Both the position numbers and the translations under genes were made by a program. The notes under the pieces are model-generated. The model did no database searches and was not told the origin of the DNA. It was given only the letters and a program-made list of their open reading frames with translations. Positions 10,261-21,563 of a DNA stretch of 64,000 nucleotides are shown here, piece after piece (position 1 is the stretch's first letter; every line of letters starts with the position of its first letter). Origin of the DNA: Strigamia acuminata (lineage: Eukaryota > Arthropoda > Chilopoda > Geophilomorpha > Linotaeniidae); the NCBI GenBank assembly GCA_949358305.1, contig OX442322.1, forward strand, positions 7,442,001 to 7,506,000, written 5' to 3'.

Positions 10261-12893
10261 AGTTAAATAATGTTGTTAATTTCAAATTAATCAAGTTAAT
10301 CAAGTTAATCAAGTTAATTAAATTAATCAAGTTAAAATCAAATTAATTTTATTTTTTTTGTTTTTAGTTGAAACAAACTTGGAACTGTTTTTGATTTTCA
10401 TATATTTTCTTCTAAGTTGTATGTATTTAAAAGAAATAAGTTTAATTTAAAGAAAAAAAGGTGAAATGATTGATAATACAGCTTTAGGTTCATTCCGCCT
10501 TTAATTTTCTAATCAGCAAGTGTGATGTGGTCTATGAAAATGGTGTTTTCAATGGCCAAGTTCCATGAAAACAGCTGATTTTTTTGTCACATGTTTAGGC
10601 AATCGGAAGATTATTACTCATCTCTGAATTTAACGAAATAATCAATGAAAAATCATTGAAAATTTAAATATTTTTTACCTGTCTTATACTATGAATTAAT
10701 TTCGACAGTTAATTCACCAAAATTATCTTCTGAATTCTCTAAACACAACATTAATATTAAATAAAAATAAATAGAAAGTGAATAACAATTTAAAAAACTA
10801 CAATTAATAATTGTTGGAATTATATAAAAATAATTTGAATTTTTTATTTTATTTTTTACAAATTAATTTTATTTAAAAAAAATTTAAAAAAAATAGTAAG
10901 CATTTGGATATTTTGTTGTAATAATTGAAGTGTTTTAATCCAAATAAATATTGACTGAAATTTGAAAATGACGTGATTTTTTTGGGTCGGGGCTTTGCCA
11001 GCGTCGAAATTCGCCAGCTTCTCGTGCTGTAGCGTCAGTTTATTATTATTATTATTATTATTTTTAATAATGGTTTGCCAGCTTCAGATGTCGCCAGCGT
11101 CTATTGTTGCCAGCGTCAATTGGTTTTAGCGTACAATAAATTAAATAATTAAAAATAATAAGTAATAAAAAAATAAGTTTTATTTATGTATTTAGTTTTA
11201 TTTGATTTTAGCCAGCGTTTTAAACTTCAGCGTTTATTTAAATTCAGGTGAATTCAACGGGTTGCCTGCGATGGAAATTAAAAACAAATGAAATCGCTAG
11301 CCCACATAAAAGCTGTAGTCATACCAGAATTACAGATTGTGGGGATTTCTGCAGCGGTACTGGTACAGATACACAGTACTTTTCGTACCATACCACTTTA
11401 CTTTACTTCAAAAAGAACCACAATCTGAAATTCACGAATGACTAGTGCAATCAAACCTGGTGAATTGGGACACAATTTGATTAAAATCGCAAATGTCTCG
11501 AGAACGTTGTTTCTACAAAAAAGACATTTATAATATTAATAATGAACATGTCAACTCGGCTTTAATTTTAATTAAAATATTAAGAAATTTTTCTTTGAAG
11601 TGAGAAATGAGGATAGTCGAATCAAGGTCATGATGAAACAGATCGGCAGCTGGCGCTACTGGCGAGAAATTCAAACATTAATTTGATAAACAGAGCATGG
11701 AGGAGAAGCCACAGAAGATAAACGGAAAAGAGGAAAATAAAAGTAGTTTAATGTGAATCAATGAAAAAAAATATTAAAAATATTAATGAAAAAACAAATT
11801 TGCAAAAAAAATTAAATATCCGAGTTTTTCTTTTGTTCAAAAACCCCAGGGTTATATATGCAAATATATATTTGGCTAGAAACTACACGAGAGCACGTCT
11901 GTAGTTTGTTTGCTTTTAATTTGGTTTAGGCCTAGCTTTTTCCAACTGATTCAGTTCTCCATTCGACTCGTGTAGCCATCTAATCTGCATACGAACTGGA
12001 CGCCAGTAAGGCGGTGTCGCCAGCTACAATAAGATTGACCACAGCGAAACTTCCATTCCTTTCCTTTGACTCTACCTGAACCACTAGGTTGACACTAAAA
12101 CTATTGTTGCCTTCATACAGGCAGTCATGTTGGTGAACAAAGTTGTGATGTCGTATGTCATGTGATATCTAATTACTTAGGTTCCAGAGTAATGTTTGAA
12201 CAGAATAATCACCAAGTAAATATTACAATTGACCTTTTTACTCAAAAGTGAAAGAATGATGCTTTTATATACAGTAAAAAATCCTGTGTGTTGTGACTGT
12301 TTGTAACAATGTGAAAGAGCGTTGCATTTAAATAATGAAAGTATTCACTGTTTAAATAATAACAGTGAATACTTTCATTATTTAAAAAATTAAACAATTG
12401 TGAGGGACACACTTTTGCGTTAATTTTTCTATCTTTAAACGTCTGTGATTATTTGTGACATTTTTAATGTAGGTTTTTTGTTGTTCCTATTTTTTGTAAG
12501 AAATAAATTTCTAATGTTCTTATAATTAAGTCATGATCACATGAATTTATACACTGACATCAAAAATGTCAGAAAAACTTTAAAAAGTGACAAACAGATT
12601 AAATGTTTTCTGATAAAATCTTATTATAATTATTATTTGATTAAACATTATCTTTGGATTTCAATAGTTTTCCAATTGATGGCAAAAGTCGCCCCAAGCA
12701 GGTGTGAAATTGGTCAGCTGAATTAAATTTTTTTTTAAAAATGTAATAACTATAATTTTTTTTACACTTGCCATTGTTTAGCACATACAAATATACACCA
12801 TCCATTAAATTTTCATAACAATACGATTATTCCTACGATTGTTATTGGAATCTACAACAAAAAGTGGCACAAAGTCACCCCGCTTTACGGTAT
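10261..12893. other. long non-coding stretch
   Basis: No gene is supported. There is an (AATCAAGTT)n-like repeat at 10285-10345, an ATT microsatellite near 11040, and several scattered GCCAGCGTC-type words at 11000-11220. On the minus strand about 12172-11984 is open for roughly 60 codons without an evident start (it contains NLVVQVESKERNGSF); it could be an isolated exon but I do not recognise it. The hairpin at 12327-12386 is listed separately. Confidence 0.35.
12327..12386. repeat. perfect 24-bp inverted repeat (hairpin)
   Basis: Arms 12327-12350 and 12363-12386 are exact reverse complements around a 12-bp AT-rich loop. The arms are AT-rich and the loop repeats the TTTAAATAAT found in the arm. 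It could be a foldback remnant or a small-RNA precursor; the sequence alone does not decide. Confidence 0.75.
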
Positions 12894-13464
12894 TGTTACG
12901 TGGAATCCGGGCCTAATCAGGTCTCCACGCAACTATGTTTAATTGGGGTTTAGTGAGTGTGAAAGGAAAGAATGAGATTCATTTATGCTTTAAATTCAAT
13001 TCAGATTTATTTGACCGGACAAACAAAGTTTGTTCGATCCCTTATAAATTCAGATACATTTATTCTCAACAGGTCAGAATGTTATTTTGGATAAATTGTC
13101 ACTTCTTACATTTGTCAAATGTACAACCTTTATTAATTGGGTTATGAACTACTGTGTGATAACTTAATTGCGATGTAATTAAATTGGTTTTATAGTCATC
13201 AGCCGCGCTCTTTATTGAGGCGACATCAGACTCTCTAGTTCTGAAAAGCAAAAGTGATTAGAGACCTGTCTTAGTGCGGGCTCCTTATTTATAGCAAATC
13301 TGCCATAAACCCCATAATTGAATTGATCGGTCCATCACATGGCGATGACGGAGTCCAACCGTCAGCGCCATCTGTGGCCGAAATTTAGCAACATTTAACC
13401 TAATAATGATTCGAATTACGTGCTACGAATCGCGCATCAATTGGCACGGTTCGTACACGTGACA
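12894..13464. mobile_element. probable solo LTR (571 bp, 4-bp TSD)
   Basis: The segment starts TGTTACGTGG and ends CACGTGACA, so it has TG...CA ends and an imperfect terminal inverted repeat (TGTTACGTG against TGTCACGTG). It is flanked on both sides by GTAT (12890-12893 and 13465-13468), a candidate 4-bp target duplication as expected for Gypsy-type elements. It has no coding sequence. Removing it rejoins an unbroken AT-rich spacer. The orientation is not determined. Confidence 0.6.
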
Positions 13465-13736
13465 GTATCTTTAATCTATACAAAAAAATAAGACCGATAT
13501 TTTAAACCACAGCTTTTCTAATTTCAGCAAATGCTCATCACGTGAAAACAAGAACACGTGCAGGACCTTGGCCCTGGATTTCATTGAATTCTTATCAGGC
13601 GATCGTTTCATTCAAGTTTACTATTCCTATTCAGCTATTATGTTCAAGTATGTCAAAGTCAAAGTTTGTGTCAAAGATCAGAACAAAAATTTCTTTAAAT
13701 AGCAACTGTAAGTTCCAAAATTATCATTGCTTTACG

Positions 13737-16700
13737 ATGTGCCGCATCATCGTCTGTCTTTTCGCCGCAGTATATTTTTCACGGGTGACACTGGCACCCT
13801 ATGTTGGTCCCTCGTCGTCATATCACGATCCCCCCCCAGTTACCTATCTCGCTCTCCCATCCGGTTATGTCCCCCAAAAATATCACATATTTCTAAATGA
13901 TGGGTATTATATTTCTAACACAGCAGTACCTAATTCATTTGAGCGGGTGCAACCAGGGAGCAAACTTATATACTTTCCCAGACCTCCTGAATCGCCTCTT
14001 CACACCTCATCTGTACCTCAACCAATGGAACCACGCTTAATTTGTCATCCTGAAAAGCCACACATAATTGGTCATCCTGACAGGCAACATTTAACTGTTG
14101 ATCAACCAAACACGCCGCCCGTCAGGCAACAAGATATTGACCTCAACCACGCTAATGAAACGGTAGAAGCATTTCCAGAACTGAGACATCCGATTTCTTA
14201 CCGCTGTGAGAACAGTGGAAAGACAAGATTGTGCCAAAAAAGAAGTACATGTTTCTACACATATCCACTCTACACAATAGTAAACGAAAATTCAACGTGC
14301 ACTTTGCCTTTTGGAGACATTGGTGTGTGCTGTCCCACAGAAGATTTTAGTTGGGCCATTTCTAGATATCCAATTAATAATTATTATGAAGGTAAGCTAA
14401 ATTTCATTTATTTATTTGTCCTGTATGAATGCTAAATACTGTATATATTTTAGGCGTGTCCGTCAAGGACACGAGGGACCCCAAGATATATTTTGATGCG
14501 CTATTCCTGGCGCAGATAGAAGTTGATGAATTTGAAAAAGAACTGGAGAGAATAGAAGTAAATTCTACTTCTACGCCTGGGAATTTGAATCAGGATAGAT
14601 CAAGGACAACAGCAGCAGCTGCGTTGGCGGCACACCAAGGCTTGATTCTGCGTTCTGCCTCAAAAATACTAAGCAAAAGGTAGTGTTCTAAAATACCTGT
14701 TTTCGTTCTTACTTATGTTTTTGTTCTTATGTCGTCCGGTTGTTGTTTTCTAGCAAAAATGCTCCGAACATGTTCAGAGCATTTTTGCTGATATATCTGG
14801 GGATTTTATTTGCTGATCCTTTTTGCTTGGGATCCTGCAAGACTTATCTTAGACCCTAATAACCTGGTGTTTTAATTTTGATTTTTTTATTATTTATTAT
14901 AGTGAAGGAACGGACCTCCGATTAGTTTCTCTCCGAAATACTCACTTGGAATCATCATGCCGAAATGTACCCGAGTGTACGCTTTCGCCGTACAGAAACA
15001 TAGATGGTACTTGCAACAATTTGCAATACCCACTTTGGGGATCCACTAACAGTGGTCTCCAAAGAATGGGGAGACCTGACTATGGAGATGATAAGGTGTA
15101 GCAATTAACACACATACCCCAAACTTTATTTAAAACTTTTCTTTAAGGTATGGAGACTCCAAGGCTTGCGAAGTATGGCCGACCACTTCCAAGTGGAAGA
15201 TTAATGGCTTTTAACGATATAAAGGATGTGAAAAAACCACATCCAAATGTAACTCACATGGTAATGTCATTTGGTCAACTGCTAGCACATGATCTCAGCA
15301 GAATTGCTGTTTTTACAGGTTAAAACCATTTTATAAATTCTTTTCACTTCTAAACATATATATTACATTCTAGGACATGGGGATAAAACAATTTCTTGTT
15401 GTTTAAAAAACTTATTAGCTCCAACCAAGCTTCAACATCCAGCCTGTTATCCCATAATGCAACAACGCCAAGATCCTAGTGATGAACTATGTACGGAGTT
15501 TGTAAGAGCGCTTCCTGCGCAGCCAGATGATTGCAAATTAAGTAATATTTAAATGATTGATTGAAAATAATTCAGATCCTACTAACAATTTTATCTTCAT
15601 AGGCAATAATCGAGATCCATTGAGTCAAGTCACTCACGCCTTGGACGGTTCATTTGTGTATGGCTCTGACAAAGCAACATTGGATAGAATTAGATTACAC
15701 AAAGATGGGTTATTAAGAACAACAACTATTCGCGGTGAAGATATACTTCCAAATCAAAACAGTAGCATGTGCGAAGACCCGAAGATTGGGATATACTGCT
15801 TCTATAGTGGTAAATTGTACTACAGTCGAAACTTTTTGTAACGAATCACAACATGACGAATTATCGATACAACGAATACCTAAAAAATAGCTGGTTTGGT
15901 TGGCCGACCATAGAACACCATTTTTCGATGTCACAAATTCTCTTTATAACAAATCGATTTTTTGTGTCCCTTGCGATTCTTTTCAGGTGTTTTGACTGTA
16001 TAAGACAAAATCCTTGTCTAGTGTTACAGTTCGTGCCCGCATCTTGATGACAATAAGTAACAAACTTAGTTTGCAAGCAACGCATGACGTGTGATTGTAC
16101 CTAAGCGATACCCTTGGAAAATTATCATTTCTCATATTGGTCACCACTGTTTATTTAATTTCCAGGCGATAACCGAGTCAATCAACATCCATCAATGTTA
16201 GGGCTTCATGCCATATTTCACAAGGAACACAACAGACTTGCTGGAGAGTTAAATAGAATAAACCCTCACTGGAAAGACAAAAAATTGTTCCAAGAAGCCA
16301 GAAAAATATTAATCGCTAAGATTCAACACATTACATTCAATGAATACCTGCCTCTGTTCCTTGACTATGGAACAAGATTGAACCATGGCCTCCTTCTCAA
16401 ATCTGAAGGTTACTTTTATAATTACGACCCACGTCTGAAACCAAATGTGGGCTGTGCATTTCAAGCTGCCGCATTCAGAATAGGACACATTCGTGAACAG
16501 GTATTTTCAACAACATCCATTGTTGAGGGTTAAAACATTAAAACACTTCTGACAAATTAGAATCCATTGGGATTTTTTGAGGATCGAGATACGTTCAAAG
16601 ATACTCCTTTCAACCAACACCTCTTCTATGTAAAAGATAGTGACTTTGAATACACAATCCACGGATTACTCCTCGAACAATCTCAGTGCCGACCTGGATT

Positions 16701-17420
16701 GGACCTCTATGCGATAAATTTACAAAGGGGACGAGATATTGGGCTTAATGGATACAATACATGGAGGACTAGATGTGGTTTGCCAAAAGCCACCAAGTTT
16801 CACCATTTTAATGATGTAATAGATGCACGTCATGTGCGTACTTTGGAAGAAATATACAAGTTAGTATATGTCAGAAATAAAACAATTGCTTTGTGAATAA
16901 TGTTGAACTTTTTAATATATATGCCCTCAGTCATGTCGATGACGTTGATCTTTACACCGCTGGAATCTTGGAAACACCAATTATGGGACTGTTAGTAGGA
17001 CACACCTTTAGATGTATTCTTGCTGACCAATTTCAGAAAATTCGACTGGCGGATAGATTTTGGTACGAAAGATACAGTGCAGAAGAAAATGTTGGCTTCA
17101 CTGAAGGTAACATTTAAACAAAAAAGAAATAATTATTTGATATTACTAATTTCTGAAATTAATTCCAGACCAATTGGCAGAAATAAGAAGCACAACGTTG
17201 GCTGGACTAGTATGTTTAAATAGTCATCTACATAAAAGTCAACCGCTTGCCTTTTTGCCGAACACCAACGCGTAAGTTATTTGTAATATTATTTAAAAAA
17301 AAACAATTGAACAGTTGCCTTTAAATACTCAGAAATCCACGGGTCTACTGTAAGGACAGATATAACGCAATACCGTCATCCACTCTACGTCCATGGCTGG
17401 ATCTTCCTCTTGGCCTTTAA
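13737..17420 (+). CDS. secreted heme peroxidase with clip-like N-terminal domain, 11 exons
   Basis: Exons: 13737-14391, 14454-14679, 14903-15090, 15148-15318, 15374-15541, 15603-15809, 16166-16500, 16561-16859, 16931-17106, 17169-17271, 17333-17420. They total 2,616 nt (871 aa). The start at 13737 begins a signal peptide (MCRIIVCLFAAVYFSR). A six-cysteine clip-like domain spans about residues 157-199. An animal heme peroxidase domain follows: the IDGTCNNL block, distal Q400 and H404, a LDGSFVYGS calcium-loop region, catalytic R542, KEHNRLAGEL, and proximal H646 (FRIGHI). The two acidic residues that form heme esters in myeloperoxidase are replaced (A403, Q545). Exon 3 ends G|ATAAGG, not GT, while every other intron is GT-AG; only this junction keeps the frame. 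Family relatives (peroxinectin and chorion peroxidases) act outside the cell in defence or matrix cross-linking. A weakly expressed or decaying gene is possible. Confidence 0.88.
15089..15092 (+). promoter_or_regulatory. non-canonical splice donor (AT in place of GT) of peroxidase intron 3
   Basis: The sequence TATGGAGATGATAAGG would be a textbook donor (G|GTAAGG) with one G-to-A change at intron position 1. Splicing here joins G to GTATGGAG and gives the expected glycine-methionine continuation. Using the nearby GTGTAG instead puts exon 4 out of frame. Confidence 0.6.
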
Positions 17421-17423
17421 GAG

Positions 17424-17586
17424 AAAGAAGGGTAAAAATTTGTATAACAACTTGAAATAATAAAATGAATTTAATCAAAGATATTTTTTGTTGTTGCTGT
17501 AATAATTATTTCAATACCACAAATTATCATAAAAACAATCTTTTTTATTTTATTATTTTTTTTATTAATAAATGTGAATAAATAGC
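17424..17586 (+). repeat. peroxidase 3' UTR and flank, copy 2
   Basis: It begins 4 bp after the peroxidase stop and contains an AATAAA poly(A) signal at 17459-17464. It matches 2195-2398, which abuts the left copia LTR. The AAAGA at 17424-17428 is the uninterrupted equivalent of the copia target site. Confidence 0.8.
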
Positions 17587-18653
17587 TTTGCTTTTTACAC
17601 AATGTATAAAAACCGATTAAAATAGAGAAAGAAATATTGAAAACCATAAAAAAATGACTTAAATTTAAAATAGAAAAATCCTTAAGAAATTATTAAAAAG
17701 GATATGATTTAATGCCCCCCTCCAGGATCTAATGGGTCCCCCCACCCCTCAAAAAAAAACAACTGAATCCCCCATCCAAAAAAATAAAAAAAAAGAAAAT
17801 CATTTCCCCCAAAAAAAACTTTTTGGGCCCCCTAATAACAGAATTTTCCCTCCAAAAAAATAACTGAAATAGCTCGTTTACCCCCAAACAACCATAAATT
17901 GTTGTATTACAAGTGCCTTTAGTCTTTTTGTCCGAGGGGAACATTTTTCGCATTGACACTTTATAACATTGTTTGTTGTGTAATGGAAAACGTAGAACAT
18001 GTGCATTTCAAGCACTTTTCTGGGGATACGAATCAATTCGTGCATTTGACGTGAAATATGGCCGCGGACTCGGATTCGTGGAGTTCGAAGGCAAACGCGT
18101 CATGCTGTCTGACAGCAAAAAAATTGCGATTTCTGGATTCGCGATTGGTTTTTTTCGCGACTCTAAATGCACCCCGGCAGGTGCAAATTATCAACAAAAT
18201 GCATCACCCGTGTCATTGCACTCCATCCAACTACTAGGCAGTTAGATAATACATTGATTCTTTTGCTTGTCGTTATTATTGTTTTTTTTTCAAAGGACTA
18301 GCAGACATTTAACACTCGTGTTTGATTTCGAGATTTGTTGTGCGTTGCAACTGGATTTTGATCCTGAACTTATGTCACCCCCATTTTAAGGAAAATCACT
18401 GCCAAATTTTTTTTATACAAAACATATAAACCTGTTTAATTTTAAATGAATTCTAATGCCAAAATAAAAAATAAAAAAAAATAAAAATAAAAATAAAAAA
18501 TTGGTTTGATTCCAGATGAAGCGCAAAATTTTTTTCAAAAAAACTGATTATTCTATACTTATGGCGCACACCTATGAGAAGACACTTATCATATGCCTTT
18601 AAATGACAATCCAGCAGTTGATACTGGGAAGCTATAATGGCAACGGTTTGTTT
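17587..18653. other. segment present only in copy 2 of the duplicated block
   Basis: Sequence present here is missing at the junction 2398/2400 in copy 1. It contains C- and A-rich low-complexity DNA (17714-17830) and a GC-richer open stretch (about 17975-18245) reading FDVKYGRGLGFVEFEGKR, which looks protein-like but has no ATG start and no family I can name. Its last ten bases, CGGTTTGTTT at 18644-18653, recur at 19482-19491, directly after the GGGGG element. Confidence 0.35.
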
Positions 18654-19481
18654 CGATGGGGGCGACATTTGACCAAATCTCTGACAATGGCTTCCGAATC
18701 CTGCCCGAATCTTTCCGAATTCCGCCCGAATCTTTCCGAATCCCACCGAATCTTCAAATCTCGAATCTTTAAATTGTATTCAAATCGAGGAAAATAAAGA
18801 CAAAATTTATGATTAAAAATGTATTAATATTTTTTACAAAAAACTGGAATAACTAAGGGAATAACTGACAACTGTAAATAAATGTTCCACATTGAAATTG
18901 TCCTTGAAATTGTCCGTAAAATCCGAGGTAAAATCATCGGAGGAAATTATACCTGCGCACCTCGCTGCGCGGTATCTGCGCATGCGCATTTATGATTTAG
19001 CGCGAACTTCAAATTAATCCCGGAATTCATCATTGTTCGCAATTGTGATTGCGTTGGATTGCGTGCTAAAACTAAAAAATGTTCATTTCATTAAATGTCT
19101 CAAATAAAATGAAAAAATATCTCCCATTTCACTAAAAGTCTCAAAAAAACAAAAAAAAAAGGTTCACATTTCAATAAAAGTTAAAATTAAAATAAAAAAA
19201 ACATTCCCACTTCACTAAATTTATTTTTAAAAAAATCATGTGAATTTTTCTGAATCCCAGCGAATCCCATTCGAATCCCATCGAATCCCACCGAATCCTA
19301 CCGAATCACTCCGAATCTCATCCGAATCTCATCCGAATCTCATCCGAATCCCATCCGAATCCCATCCGAATCTCCCGAATCCGTCGAATCCCATCCGAAT
19401 CTTTCAAATCCCAAACCGAATCCCAAAAAAATCATGAAAGATTCGAATCTCTGACAAACAGATTCTGATTGTCACCCCCCT
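18654..19481. mobile_element. GGGGG-ended non-autonomous element with minisatellite, copy 2
   Basis: This copy is nearly identical to 2400-3209: GGGGGCGACA at the left, TGTCACCCCCC at the right, the same direct GAATCTCTGACAA near both ends, and a GAATCCCA-type minisatellite at 19252-19450. The flanks carry CGGTTTGTTT on both sides (18644-18653 and 19482-19491), a candidate 10-bp target duplication. That TSD length and G-rich inverted ends would suit a Mutator-like (MULE) derivative, but no transposase is present. Copy 1 has the right flank only. Confidence 0.6.
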
Positions 19482-19806
19482 CGGTTTGTTTACATCAAAC
19501 AGTTCTGTGATTGGCCGATATTATGAAAAAATAAACTAAAGAAAAATTTATCCAATTTACAAAAAATACGAAATGTTTATTTTTTTTAGTATTTGTTTCT
19601 TTTTTAGTATAATGTGATGATTTTTTTCGCTTTGTTTAGTTTTTTTCCAGAATGTTAGCCAATCACAGAGCAGCATTTTGTAAACAAATAGACGCCATTA
19701 CTACTCTAGAATGTCTGCTGGACTATTGGGCGATTCAGTGTAATCTAATTAAATTCTATTGTGAGATATTTATTCTAATTATTCTAATTCTTTTGTTGAT
19801 AAATTA
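19482..19806. repeat. duplicated flank, copy 2
   Basis: This matches 3210-3450 and then, after the join at GGACTATTGGGCG, about 3790-3850. No gene is seen before the acceptor at 19806. Confidence 0.65.
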
Positions 19807-20482
19807 GTGCTGGATTCACAAGGAACAATACGAAGTGTATTAACAGATGGAAATGTTATATGGCCCGGATCGTACTCTGTGTGCAAGGAAGTTGTTCAAG
19901 GCCCGCTTTATTCACCTCAGTTTGAACGGCCATTTCGGGGAAAATATTGCTGGGCTTTGATAAATGTGGACACTTCGTGGATTCAAGTGGTACGTACTCG
20001 TATATATTTTTACAAAAATATTCTATGAAATGTTTATCAGTTTTAAGGGCAATGGTCGGCTGTTGTAAATATTCGGTGACAGCATTGCGTGATATCATTT
20101 TTATGCTTTGAACTGAAAAATTGTCAGATATAAATTGTTTTACTGACAACTAATCCAAATTTTTTTAGCAATTCTTTTTGCCCATTTTTTAATTTTAATT
20201 TTCTTTTTCCAGCCAGTAAAGAATTTACCTATTCCTCCTTTGAAATGGGGATTGTGCATACCGGACATGTGCTCAGCTCTAGAAGTTAATAATAATGAGT
20301 TTTTAACTGTCATATTGGGTAATTTTATTTAATGTGTATTCAAAATTACATAATAATTTAATTTTTTTTTTTAATTTTACAGATTTCAAATTGATAAAAA
20401 AATTCGCAAATGTATCTGATGTTGTATGTTTACCAGAGCAATCAAAATATCATTTTAATTATTTAGATATAGGATATATTTG
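19807..20482 (+). pseudogene. NRF-6-like acyltransferase fragment, copy B
   Basis: This is the best-preserved NRF-domain part of the three copies. The first exon reads VLDSQGTIRSVLTDGN, then WPGSYSVCKEVVQG and RGKYCWALINVDTSW. A second exon, after a CCAG acceptor, reads PVKNLPIPPLKWGLCIPDMC and SALEV. A third has FKLIKKFANVSD and VVCLPEQS. The cysteines fit the NRF domain, which sits outside the cell in multi-pass acyltransferases of the nose-resistant-to-fluoxetine family. The membrane domain is absent and the first exon is followed by altered sequence where a donor is expected, so this is a fragment. Confidence 0.75.
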
Positions 20483-20724
20483 ATAATTACAGCGTTATTT
20501 GCCTCATACTTGGAGTTATTATTCTACTTGCCATCACTTCTTGGGTTATTACTCAAGTTTATTTCGCAGGGCAGAATCACACAGCGGGCCAAAGAAGGAA
20601 TTTAATACATTTTTTGTCCCGAGAAAGAGTTTGCTGTGTGAAAAAAGACTACAAGTAAAAAAAAAATAATTTTGAAATTTTGAAGAAAAAAATCATTAAC
20701 TACATGCTCGATTTAAGACTTTAG
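20483..20724. other. no gene seen
   Basis: This AT-rich spacer includes AGGGCAGAATCACACAGCGG-type sequence at 20568-20655 that has no counterpart in copies A and C. It ends with the acceptor (TTTAG) of the VPS33A exon, matching 3840-3875. Confidence 0.4.
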
Positions 20725-21083
20725 GTGTACCGTGTACAGAACGTTTACCATAATTGGAGAATGTTGTATCGAGTTCGATAACGATTCAACATCGATGTCG
20801 ATGGAGAATTCTTTCAAAGAATGTCATCCAGAGAACGACATGACGTCGATGTTCCACGTTGCCAAAGCCTTAATGACGATGCAAAATTTGTACGGCGTCA
20901 TAATCTGTCTATGAGAAAGGCAAATGTGCACAGGTAGAAAGATAATTGGAATATTGAATATTCTCAATTTGATAACTGAAAATAATATAATGTAATGATT
21001 TGTGTTTGGTTTTAGCACGTTTACGACTTCGATGGTTCGAATGAGGCGCGAAATGGCAAACATCGAGCCCCAGATGAGCCCTC
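20725..21083 (+). pseudogene. VPS33A: VPS33A-like exons, copy B, left of the copia insertion
   Basis: The first exon, 20725-20933, matches copy A without its 39-bp duplication and carries the same one-base frame change before EKGKCAQ. After a short intron (GTAGAAAG to TTTTAG) a second exon starts at 21016: MVRMRREMANIEPQMSP, which corresponds to the VPS33A segment before the conserved LLLIDRNVDLL block. The copia element interrupts it at 21083/21084 and it resumes at 28041. The protein would be a Sec1-like SNARE regulator in HOPS/CORVET, but this copy cannot encode it. Confidence 0.78.
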
Positions 21084-21548
21084 TGTTAGGTTGACGTTTT
21101 CCTGTTTGTCCTCGCATCCGCGTAGATTATCAGATTGCATATTGTGGTTAAATGCAATCAGTGTGTTGCCATGTTGATGTCCCGTATCGCAGTCGGTTGA
21201 TTCTGATTTTTAATCCCAATGCTGGTTTTGTACCGCAACCGACTCCTATTACGTGACAACACACACAACCTGTCATCTGCTCAAATGAGCACTTATTGTT
21301 TATGTTGTTCTGTTTATTTTATCCATTAGTTTTGTCTTTCTGCAAAGAACAAGTCAGTGTATTGAAACAATGATTTGTTCTGTGATTTCATTGTGTTTGA
21401 GATCGAGGGCGTTTAGCCTCGAACCAGGCTTTTATGTAACACACTTACTTTTGTAATAAAAGATGGCGGACGCGTGTCCGATTTATCCGCCCAGCCAAAA
21501 CGATGTTTCGAGTTATTTCGACTGCGCACAGGCCATTGCAACTCTTCA
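21084..21548 (+). repeat. 5' LTR of intact copia
   Basis: It starts TGTTAGGTTG and ends CTCTTCA. It contains AATAAA (about 21457-21465) followed by GATGGCGGACGCG, plausibly the poly(A) signal and the R region. I found no difference from the 3' LTR on a line-by-line read. Confidence 0.95.
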
Positions 21549-21551
21549 AAG

Positions 21552-21563
21552 TGGTAGCAGAGG
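21552..21563 (+). promoter_or_regulatory. primer-binding site, tRNA-iMet type
   Basis: TGGTAGCAGAGG is the reverse complement of the 3' end of eukaryotic initiator methionine tRNA (CCTCTGCTACCA), three bases after the LTR. Minus-strand synthesis would start here. Confidence 0.85.

Noticed and set aside
13020-13050. GTTCGATCCC resembling a tRNA T-loop
   Set aside because: No acceptor stem or anticodon arm can be folded around it; it lies within the solo LTR.
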